Below are positions 38,101 through 50,100 of a stretch of DNA of 64,000 nucleotides, one piece after another; positions within the stretch are counted from its first letter, which is position 1; each line of letters begins with the position of its first letter. The stretch comes from Eretmocerus hayati (taxonomy: Eukaryota; Arthropoda; Insecta; Hymenoptera; Aphelinidae), in NCBI GenBank assembly GCA_029851415.1, contig CM056742.1:191995344-192059343 (forward strand), given 5' to 3'. The translations under genes and the position numbers were made by a program. Under the pieces are notes generated by a model. It saw only the letters and a program-made list of their open reading frames with translations. It ran no database searches and was not told the DNA's origin.

Positions 38101-41100
38101 GAGTGGTTATCACGCACAGTTGGCTAGGTAGATGATCGGATCCTGAGGCATCATCATGATCCTGAGGCCTTAATACCGATTTCTCCTACTTGGGGCACGC
38201 ATAAACAATGTTTTGTACCGGTTCGAAGGCCACGAACAGCTTTTGATCCGTTTATAAGCTGACTTCTTCAAAAGTACGTTTTCAATCCAACAAACAGTCT
38301 GCCGGAAAAAGTGGTGTGGTTCCGACTTCAGCAGGTCGAATCCAAGGTAGCTGAGCTAGATTTCACTTGTCTGTGCACATATCTGGACGAATCCATTGTT
38401 ACATTGGAGTATCCTTAGCCAGTTTCAATTTTGTAGAGTAAAAACTGACAAGTGTGTATTTTTTTCAGAAATAGGGGTAACTTTGGAACACTTGTTCATG
38501 TGCTCTCAATCATCCCCCAATATCTATATCATCGTCGAATTCTACATACTTAAGTGGTCGTTGATGAGAGCTCCAAAACGAGCTCCAAAATGAGCCAAAG
38601 AACGTCTCTCTTTGATCGACGAATGCCGAGTTATGGCAGTTTCTGCGAGAAACCGCGACAGTGAAGGTATTTTCGTCCTCGAGCCGTGGTGCAGACAGTG
38701 AGGTATGCTGGCTATGCTCGATTGTAGAAGTTAAATTCAACCAAATTGACTTTTACAATAGGTCAATGGAAGGCTAAGACACTCAGCTTTTGATTACCGA
38801 TGGTGAAAATTGATTGCGTGACCTAGTCTATGAATTAATTGACGAACAAATAACGATAACGATTTTTGTTCCAAAGTTATCCCAGTCCGCGTCTAACTTT
38901 GGAACACGACTTATAGCGCTCATTGCTCCAACCACAGATGTCCAAATGGACCTTCTAAGCACCTCAATCGAAAGCTGAAACCGTAAGTATTCGTTTGACT
39001 ACAGATACAATGCGCTTCTGGTGCAAGACGTACAAGTTTCGCGAGGTTTAAGAAAAAAATGCGATTTTTGTTCCAAAGTCACCCCAGTTGATGGTACCAT
39101 ACGGGTCTGTGAACTCTGAAGATGATGGAAGGAATATTTCAAAATGTTTAGCGATTCTCGGTTCATGAGGAAGATACGAAAGCGGCTCCACACTCAGTGC
39201 GTGCCTGTCACGTCAAAATACGTCAAATAAAGTAATTTGAAGGTATTGAAATTCTTAAAATACGCTTTCTACGAAAACGATCTCTTGCATCTTAGGCACT
39301 TTATCGCGGATTTAATTTTCGATCCTCCAATTACGGGTTGCCAGCAGTCAATAATACAAAATGATGCAGTGATTCTCGCGAGTTTTTTGTATTAGGTAAT
39401 GTGCTCTATCTCGCGGCGCCCGACTACTTTTCGGTTCCAAAAAATTTTTAAGACCATTTGCGAGCGCACTGAGCCTCTGTCCGAGATTTTTCTTACACTG
39501 GAACTCCGAGTGCTCTGTGTTCTAGTTTCTAGTTGGTGAGATGATTTTGCTGTTACGCGTTTTTTTGTTCATTTTACTGGCTCCTACTTTTTTTGTGCTG
39601 AATTTCATAGAATCTAAAAAATATCTGTCATGTTCATCAGATTGACTATGGGTGTCAGCAATTTTGGATCGGTGTCGAAAAAGTAACTGTTGTAAATGAG
39701 TCCATATCTGACCCAAGATTATGGTTCCAAAATCATGTAGGAGACTTGTTTTGGGTGTCTGAGTATTGCATATGAATTCATTCTTCATGAGACTCACTAT
39801 TGAGAGTAACAAAAAACTGCTTGTGCTACAGACAAAAAACCTCTCGATTTAAAATACACACATATGAGATAATTTTTCGTCTTTGTCTCGGAAGCCACGT
39901 CATCTCCTGCTCTATATCCAACGTGATTGTTTTCTACTACAATGAAAAAGAAACTCATCTGGGTACTTGAAGTGAATGGGGAATGGCGAACTAATGGTGT
40001 CAAAAAACCACTTTTATGGTGGATTTTTCGAATTTTCCACGTATCAAGGCATAAAAAATATTCATCTTAGGTTGAAATTTTATCACAGATGATGGCAAAC
40101 ATAGCGGATCCCTTCTAGGAAACTATGGACAAGTAAGATGACCTAAAAGAAACTGCATTTTTGTAGTTTTCGTCCAGGTGGTACCCGGAACGGAGAAAGT
40201 AGATCGTGCACTTGAAATATCATCCAGCGGTACGAATCTTCATTCCTCTTCGTTTTTTTCGATAGAATACTTCAAATCTGAGATAATCACGAGGAAACAC
40301 CAAAAAATACAGGCATTAACTTTTGAACGCAAATTCCCTAAAAAATTCAAGGTGGAGACCATACTTCATTCTAACTCAGAGAGGGTAAAAAGTGAGGATA
40401 GTCAGGCCCAAAACAGGTGTCAAATGGCGTAATTTTCCTTTCCACAACCCGTGAACGAAATAAGCAAAGATTTCATTGAGAAATACGATAAATGTCTTGG
40501 GAAAGTATCTCTGTGAATTTTTGCTGCGACTTCGATCACGAGGTCATCAAGATCGTCAAGATCAGCCTTGTATGATTATTGATTTTAAAAAACCCTTGAT
40601 ACGGTGTAATTTTCTCTCTCTTACCACTTGATCGCATCCATCATGGTCGAAACGATTTTTTAAAAAATTATTTCAATCAATTAATTTTTTTCAAGTTTAA
40701 TGCGCGCCATGCACGTGACAACGCGCCAGGAATAAGGACCATGGCCGCTGAGGGATGCGGTGCGGGGTCCGGGTGTGGGGTGTCAATCACGCGGTACGGA
40801 CCTGACACGAGTATTGGACAAGTATACTTTCTCCCACCACTGCTTGCGCGGCGAATTTGAATTATTTTCAGCGAATCGCAAAGCTCTTTACGAGTATTGA
40901 AAATTTTTTGGCTCTGGTCATGACCGCTGCTTCAACAAACGATGTTGCTTCGATCCCTCTTTACAGAATATTCTTAAAGGTATTAGTTGGTAAGGAAATG
41001 GAGATTCGAGCTCGTCCGCTGTAGCCAAACTATTTTCGCGATTAACTCAAAAACCAGGAATCTAACAAAGCAATGTCACTGATGATAAAATACTTACTTT

Positions 41101-44100
41101 TGCTATAACAAACGATTGCAATATCGAGTTTAACGGGATTCTTACCTTGTCCGCTAACTTCATGGACCCATCTCGATGGACCTCCTTTTAAGGCAAGTCC
41201 GTAGTGCTCTGTTTTATCGATATGGCGCGAATTTAACAATTTCTAATTTTTAAGGTAGTACCCGCACTTTCAAATAAATATGTTTCGCGTCGCAAGAGTT
41301 AGCTAGAATTGAAGCTGAAACTCTGAGTTTTCCATATTTACCAAGAAAAAAGGAGGTTGCCGATGTAAATTCTGAAAAAAAAGCATCGGCGTCTGACGCG
41401 CTTATACACGCGGTCTTATGGGAGCGTCACTGTTTATACCTGCTCATGCGGAAATAAATATGTTAAGTTCTGTAAAATTTTAATTTACGTATAAATGCGG
41501 TCTTGATAATTCTCTTGCTAGCAGCAGAAATGTGGCTAGCCGATCAAAATCTTTAGCAAATTCATCCCGAAGTCGACCGGAGAGGCATTTTCGGGTTCAA
41601 CGCCATGCTTTGCGGTATGCGTCGTCTGCTGCGCTCATGCGGCAACGCTAATCGAGCTCCGGCGCCCTTTCATTGATACGGGCCTGCACGCGGGTACTAC
41701 CTTAAGTAGTTGCAGACGGTTTTCTGATCAAATCATTGAGTTAGCGCGCTCCGCAGTAAAATTTAAAACAATTTGAGCTCTGTCGCGTCATAAAGCTCAC
41801 GGTATTCATTGAACGTTTTGACAAACTGCAATCTTGAGTTACCCTGCTGCATCATAGAACCACGCGGTGATGCATGTTTGCCATTTGTCGAATCATTCAA
41901 AAAATATTGTGAGTTTTACGACGCGGCAAAGCTTGAATGATTGCAAATCATTTCACGGAGCGCGCTAACTCAATGATTTGATCCGAAAAGTGTTTGGAAT
42001 TATTTAAAAACTAGAAATCGTTAGTAGTTAGTCATGCGGATTACCGTGGTGCCATCTATGGGTTAGGAAGTAGTACGGACTGGCTTTGTTGGTGGAATGG
42101 TTCTCCGCGTTGGGCAATCTCGCAACCCATTCTTTGTTGTTGGTTAATTTCATATTCATGATATTGTTAACTTGTGGTAGTTTCGATACGATTGCGGTAC
42201 TTTTCATTTTGTTTGGCTTGGTATCTCTAGTCACACTGACGGGATCCACCTCAGTCAGTGGTCAATCGAAAGGTTACAATCTCAGTTTTTGATTAGCGGA
42301 TTTGAAAGTTCAATTAAATGTCTCTAACCGGAGCTATAAGCAGTCGGAGAAGGATACCTCATCTAGACCCTGAGCGGGTAACTTTGGTACACTTGGGAAA
42401 AAATTTCTCAATTTTGACCACCATCATGCGAGTGAATTAATTCTTATTGTTTGAAAGTCTCGTTCTCTGCTGTTTGGAACATTTCATAACCTGATGGACC
42501 GTAACTGGATTCAAATAAGTCAGAAAAGAGTTGTCACACAGAGTTGGACCAAAATTACCCCACCGTAATGCTTCTTACCTAGATGGGTACTTTGGTTACA
42601 CTCTTTCATGGTTATTTCTCTGTTTGATTCATTCAAATTCCGAATGCTGTAAATACCCTAATGTGTTGATGGTATCCCAATATGGTGGTATATTTGGTCT
42701 CGATGGAGCATTATTCACGCTCAATTTGTCCCGGAGCCGTTTCTGTCAGATACACTATCGAGACCACTCGCGTACCGGTGCTAAATCAGCTTTTTTTGAA
42801 AAAAGCTTCAATGAACAACCATGATTTACTTTGCTGAACTCAGCTTCGAAAGACATTTTTATAGGTGTACCAAAGTTGCATCCACTGCACCAAAATCACC
42901 AAATTCGACGGTAGATCAATTTGATTACAAAAATGATCACCTTTTGAGACAAGATTCGGGAAGCATTTTAGTGGGTCGATTGCTTTTTTTGGGCTGAAGA
43001 GTGTCGTTAACCTTGGAAGTGCTAGTATTTGCCCCTTACTGTTTGCGGAAAAGGTTGTCTCTCAGCTTGCTACCGCGGATGTTTCCGTTGTAACCAAAAT
43101 TGTTCAAAGAACGATAAGACCTCTCATGAATATTCTGAGATAACTCCACACGCCGAGATAGAAAGAACCCCGCCATAAACGTCTAGAAATGAGCGACCTA
43201 TATGAAACCTGGTGCCAGTTTCGTTTATAAAGATTCTTGCTTTTAGATACGAGTTAAGTGTCTCAGTTAAATAATTTTCGTGAATGCCATGCGGTAAAGC
43301 ATCGATTTCAATCGAATGCGGCAAATGAATCAGATGAAGAACACGTATATACCTTTTCTCGTCGGATTTCGCTATCATATTTCTCCTGTAGCAGAGTAAA
43401 TCGACTCAATATTTTAGTAAGAGGCAAAACTATTACTCATAGCTCATGATACGTTCTTTCAGGTCCCCAGTATTTGGAGGGTATGTGGAATTACATATGC
43501 CCGGAGTTGCTGAAAGCTATTGATACCGAACCGGAAGCTGACGTTCTTTTAGAGCTTCTGTACTCGTTGGCGAAATGTATCGAAACTCTAGGCGCAGGTT
43601 GTCTTGCTCCTCAACCAATGTCGGAGTTACTGCGGATTCTCGACAAACTCTTGAAAGAGCATTTTAACAAAGCCGTAGCGAGGTTGGAGAAGAGGAAAGA
43701 TGAGGATTATGATGATGTGCGTATAAACCTGCTTCCCCCTTCTTTCCTCTCCCTTGTGGGAAGTTCATGGAGTGGGTTTACAAATATTGAATTTATTTTG
43801 GAGATATTACTTCAAATCCCATGGGAAAAGAGGTATCTAGTTGAATCAAATATGTCTAATGATGAAGTGATACGGTTCTCAAGAGCATGGCGGGAGGATG
43901 GCACTCAGATGAGACAATAGTCGCGTGAATGAACGAAAGACTATTATAGTCCGCTCGCTATAATCCCAATCCTATACTAAACAAAATACATTTAGGTAAA
44001 GACTTTGGAAGGATGGATCTTATGTAAAAATTCGCGCTGAATCCGAATCTGAATCGATCCGAGACGCGAAATGTCCCTGAAAAGAATGGCAGCGGGTCAA

Positions 44101-47100
44101 AGCTTAAAAAACCATATTTTTAGCGATTATTCCAAGGACCACGAGTCGGACGTGGAAAAAGTTCAAATCGAAATTGAAGATCTCTTCAAAACAAATATTT
44201 TGAGATATTGCGGGAATAAATGTGATCAAATTGGATGAGCTAGAGCGAGTGGAAGTTTTGGCGTGGGAACGTGCCCGCGCGATCGCCGCCACTACATCTA
44301 TATGAGCATTTTCGCGAAAACTTACCCGGAACGGGTCATGGCCTTGCATTTCGACGAGCAAGCTCCGAATCACTCCACTCAAAATTTCCTACACGTATTC
44401 TGTTGGAATATAATTGGTATTAAAGTTTCAGATTGACCCGTCAAGTCATCTTTTCTATTTTCGAAGATCGCGGGTCGAAATGTCAGCTCCATGTACTGTT
44501 ATATTCACAGTTACACGTATATACTCAGTGCTAGCGTCGAAATCCTCAAGGCAGTGGTTACGCCCAAATTTTTCTCTGAAAATGCATTTCTGAACCAACT
44601 ATTTTTCATAGGTTTTATGTCCAGAATGTTCAGTTTAGTCGCCGAGCCATGTACCTCAATCTTGTCATTGGATCTTCACTAAAAATGAGAAATGTCTTCA
44701 AAAGACAGACATCGCATACTAGATCCACTTTAGGCCGCTTTGTCGTGGAGAAAATTCCAAGGAAACATGTCAAACAATCAAATCACATTGCGAGAAAAGG
44801 CCCAGAATTGGAATTCTGAATGATGCATAGTCATTTATAGCCGAAAATTAGCCATGTAATTAACTTATGTCAGGTCCATGTATACCACGTTACCCTACTC
44901 AAAGTCAATTTATCTGGGCGGAAACAAGTTTTTTCATCAAAGTATGATGGTATTAGATGAAATCTACGCGGAGAAGTTTCTATAGCAACTCCTCAATTTC
45001 CGCGATCGATTTCGAGCGCGAAATGTCAGGTCCATGTACTCCAAAAGCGTTCCCTGGGATACTCGATAGCACGAAAAAGACGGAGGAATCAAATTATCTG
45101 CTCTAGAGCAAGTATTTCCGACCCAAATCAATCATCTAGACACGGATTTCAGGGTCATATGGTCCCATTGCGGCAGGATTTCTCGCTAGACAATAAAACG
45201 TCAAAAACCGCAAATGTCGGGTCCATGTACTACTTTTCCTATGTCTTATACACGTGGAAACCACATATACCGTTCTAAGTCGTTCCAAAAAAATTTTTGC
45301 ATATGTTTTATAACATATTATCACTCAATATGGGAAAAGAGATGTAAAAAAATTGGGATAGACATGCGGGGCATCAATTCCCAACTTCTCAATTTCTGGG
45401 TCCAAAATGTGTAAGTTTTCGCGATGATGGCCATATATGTATACGCGCGCGTTGGCCCTAATGGGGTGCCCTAATAGTAAAACTTTCAGTCACTCTAGCT
45501 CATCCAATTTTGATCACATTTACTTCCGCAACATCTCAAAATGTTCGTTTTAAAAAAGTCTTCAATTTTAATCAATTTTTTTCACGTCCGACTCGTAGTT
45601 AATCAAGTAGTCGTTAGAAACATGGTTTTTTTGATATTTGACCCGCCGCCATTTTTTTCAGGGACATTTCTCGTCCGGGGTTGATTCCGATTGAAATTCA
45701 GCGCAAACATTTTACACAAAATCCATCCCTCAAAAGTCTCTACCTGAATTAATTTTGAATCTCTATTATAGCGAGCGGACTAACGCGGGTGAGCTCTAAG
45801 CATGCATGTGTTGTGGTCACTGCGTATCAAGGAGGTTGAGAGCCCTGAGTCTTTAGCGCGGGGCCCATTGCTAAGATAACATAAGGTTCACAGTGAATGC
45901 ATGGAGTATATCCCATGCATAGGATAACAACACAACGGAGAAAGAAAAAAAATAATATCAATATTAATAATAATAATAATAATGATGATAATAGTGATAA
46001 GAGAAGAGCTTAGTTAGAGCTAACTGGCTACATATATTGAGATGTTAATCGCTCTGTCCATACTAAAAAACATACGCGAGCCCAGGATAACCATTCACAC
46101 AATCACCCAAAGCTCAAAAACGCTCATCATGCCCAGCCGTGAGTATATAATTACTTAACACAGATAAGTGATCTTGGCACCGAAATTGTCAGCTACAGGA
46201 ATTCCAGAAAAAGAACTCGATACTTTTAAAACTCCTACATACGAATTCGCGCTTAGAAAAACTCCTCCAGCCTCCAATTTTCCAAGATTATTGATAAACA
46301 CGCTGAAACCAAGCACTTCAGTACGCCCCTTCCACTGCTCGTGGAGACATGTTCGTGGTATAGAAGTACTTGTCTTGGAAAAAAATACCCGTATCCTCGG
46401 AAATCTCTTGCTTTCTATTAGTTTTTCCACACTGGGGATTGTTGTCCATTAGCACGGGAGACCAGATCACCAGCTGTCTTGTGTAAGTCACGCATGGACG
46501 TTGTGTAAGACAGCGAGTGATCTGGACTTTCGTGCTAATGGACAACAATCCCCAGTATGGAAAGACTGATAGAAAGCAAGAGATTTCCGAGGATACAGGT
46601 ATTTTATTTTTCCAAGACAAGTATTTCTATACCACAAACATGTCTGTACGTGCAGTAGAAGAGGCGTACTGGGGTGCTTGGTTCCAGCGTGTTTATCAAT
46701 AATCTTGGAAAATTGGAGGATGGAGGAGTTTTTCTCAGCGCGGATATTTGTAAAGAGGAGTTTTTGAAGTATCGATCCCTCTTTTTGAAATACCTGTAGC
46801 TGACAATTTCGGTGCCAGGATCACTTATTTACTCAACACGGCCTTGAAACAGTTTTCTTGAGGTGAGTTCGAATTTCTTCAGGGACCAGGTTCCATTTGC
46901 GTGTTATAGCGATTTGGAATGAATTTTTAAACGTATCTGTGCGCCCAAATTTAGGGACAAGATCAAGAGCCGAGGCTCTTTTGGAGCCTATTTTCTCTAT
47001 CAGTCTGAAAGTGAAATTATTAGCCAAATACGTGTATTATACGGGGCCCATGAGATTGGTCCGAGATTGGTCCATGCATGATGGTCCCCGGGTGACACTT

Positions 47101-50100
47101 TTGGGTCGGAAAAACAAGTTTCGTCGTGTTTTTTACCAACTAACAGAAATAAACCCCACCGCCGGCCACGTGAGCATTGTCGGAAAAAATCCAGGTTAAG
47201 CATCGTTTTCCCGCTTCATTATCCGGATTGGTGACCGCTCGGCTGAGGCTGCCTGCTTACCTAAGCGAGCCTATAATGTATTTCCGACTGGCAGCCTCAC
47301 CCGAGCGGTCACCAATCTAGATAATGAACCGCAAAAACGATGCTCAACCTAAATTTTTCCTGAAAATGCTCGTGCAGCCGGCGGTGATGCTTATTCCTGT
47401 TTTTTGGGGAAAAAACACGATGAAACTTGTTTTTCCGACTCGAAAGTGTCAACCGGGGACCACCATCGACCAATATCGTTGTCGCCGCATTCATCCTCAT
47501 ATATTAGTTGTAGATAAAGTCAACCGGTGGTTGATTTTCATTGGTTGAGGGACTTCAACGACTGGTTGGAATTTTCCCCACAAATTTTTTACAGTGTAAA
47601 TGCGTGAAAGGATGACATCGTCATCAAAATTAACATGCAGATTTTTGATGATTATACCCGTCTAGAACAAGTGCTCGTATTGACAGTGTCACGATCTCAA
47701 TTTTTCGATAGCTATTATTACCCTCGTAATCACCTAAAAGCTAGACCACGTGTTTTGAGTAGACTTGAGCGATAGATTCATTCTTCATGATCAATTCACT
47801 GTGCCATTTTCTTCCCAAACACAATTGCTAAATTCCCTTGTTCTTGATCAACTGTGGAAGTGAAACATGTAGTTGATTCTCTTCATATTTTACACTGGTA
47901 GTCATTCAATACTCCATCTCCATTTTCATCAAGGTTTCTATGGGGTCTACTAATTTCAACCTACCTTCAAATGTTTGACGCATCGACGTTCAAATCATAC
48001 GTTTGAATGTCACCATCGTTAATCAGATTTCATTCGAAGCGTTTTTCTTCAATTACCATGCTTCTCAAATGAATGAATTAATTGAATGTTCCAGGTTGTC
48101 GAAGAACAGCTTGCTGATGAAGATAATGAAGATTTGTACACTCTTAGTAAAATTGCAGATATTTTCCATGCCTTGTTCATTACTCACAAGTCATCCTTTT
48201 TTCCATATTTTGATCAACTTGTTGGACATTTCGCAAAGTTGCTGGCTCCTGATAGACCTTGGTCAGATCACCAGTGGGCTCTCTGCGTGTTTGACGATGT
48301 TATAGAGTATGGTGGTCCAGAATGCGCCAAATACCAGGAATTCTTCCTCAGGCCCATGATCCAGTACGTTTCTGATAAATCAGCAGAAGTTAGACAAGCA
48401 GCAGCTTATGGTTGTGGAGTTCTGGGTCAGTATGGCGGTGATGCTTTTGCGCAAGCATGTGCTGAAGCTTTGCCCAGGCTCATGGAGGTGATCAATGATC
48501 CAGAGTCACGGGCCGTCGAAAATGTTAACCCTACTGAAAATGCAATTTCGGCTGTGACCAAAATTTTGAAGTACAACAACAAAGCCATCAACGTTGATGA
48601 AATTCTCCTCCATTGGTGAGTATTCAATTTTTTTAAATTGCGATAGTTGGTCATATAAATTCTACCAGAATCGCATGAAACTTTTCCTCTTTTGATGTTC
48701 TTCCTCTTTTGATGCTTTCGCGCTCGCTGAAAGCTATTTGAACTTTTGTCCGATACTCCTGCGATTTGAGCTAACCGTCGAGACGACGAATACTCATCAT
48801 CATCCAGCTTGAATTTGTCTTCTCATCGTTCAGCTCAAATTGCAAGAGAATGCTCGGCTCATGAATCATACCTACAGATCTGCCGATGCTTCCAAACAAT
48901 TGATGCTTTTAGTCATTTTCTCAACTTTTCTTTTAAAAAAAAGTAATACCAGAAAAGTGGAGATCAGGGTCAAATCTATTCCCAGTAAAGAGCTAATTAC
49001 CGCAGTTAAAAATTCCAACGACATAAATAATGAGCTTGAAAAATACCCTGCCTTTGTACCCACGGGTTCACTAGTATACGAGAGCCCACTCCACGATCAC
49101 AATGGAATCACAAAAAATCGGCCCCGCAGTGTGCGTGTCGATATGTCTTGCAAGATTTCGGCAGACCATAGTATTCAATATGCATTTTTTGACTTCACTA
49201 TGTATTCAAAAACAATTCAAACTCGAGAGAGCTCACAAATCAAAAATTGACTTTCGAAGAAAGTAAAGTACGAGTCAAGTTTAAGCGCCACAATCCCGGA
49301 ATGACGAGCTGTTATCCACATTGATCATGTGATCTCATTATAGAAGCTTTTGCATGGATGGATTTTCGCCCTTTTTGTGGATTAACGGGAGAGTGATATT
49401 CAACTCAGGAGAATACTCAAATCAGATCTCAAGAGGCAAGTACATCTGTTTCGTGTGGTTGATCGCCCACTGTCGATATTTTATATGCACCTCTTGCGTA
49501 TATCGTTTTGATGCATACGTAGGTAGACGAAGTCTGATAACGAAGTCAGTCTTCTCAGCCATGTCCCTTATTCCCCTATCTCCCTTTTTTCAAGCTCGTC
49601 CCTTATTTTACCCTAAAATCGGAGTTTGTCCCCTATTTCCCTTATTTTTGAGCTCGCCCGAGAAGTGGAAATTTAAAAGTCAGAATCCAACAGGCTGGCT
49701 GAGTTAGGCCTTTGCACTTTCTTGATCAAGGAGTATGTGGATAAGGCGTGATCTTGAATCAGATTGCATTTGTAGGTTTCAAAAGTCACATTGAAGTCTT
49801 TGAGTTGAAGGTGTCATTGTGAAATTTGAGAGAGTGGGCAGATTTATTTTGCGCCTGTTCTTTTTTCTAACAAGATGACACAAATATTATCGCTTCATCC
49901 CTATGGATATAGTTCCATTTATTCTTCCGACTGCGATTTAGGAAGCAGAGAGAAGATTTGACAAACACCGAGATCAGATACAAACCGCGTTGTCAGATAT
50001 GATGAAATAGTATGTTATGCTTGATATTTTGTATCGTGTTGTGGAAAAGCGTCAATTCTCACAAACGATAAACATATGGTATTCTATAGCTCGGGAAGGT

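Larger units (their letters stand above)
36671..41180. repeat. 4.5-kb inverted repeat with about 595-bp arms and a 3.3-kb loop
   Basis: The left arm 36671-37265 and right arm 40585-41180 are almost perfect reverse complements. Shared phrases include CCATGAAGTTAGCGGACAAG and CATGGCCGCTGAGG. The loop contains the TA-flanked element 38060-39099. The arms are much closer to each other than to anything else in the window. Whether this is one foldback element with cargo or two opposed insertions cannot be decided from sequence alone. Confidence 0.82.

Noticed and set aside
45959..46000. Possible CRISPR-like or tandem array
   Set aside because: It is a simple TAA/TGA microsatellite with no repeat-spacer structure, in an animal genome.
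46155..46702. Several 60-100-residue ORFs on both strands
   Set aside because: They are produced by the symmetry of the 46167-46825 palindrome, and all frames lack motifs.
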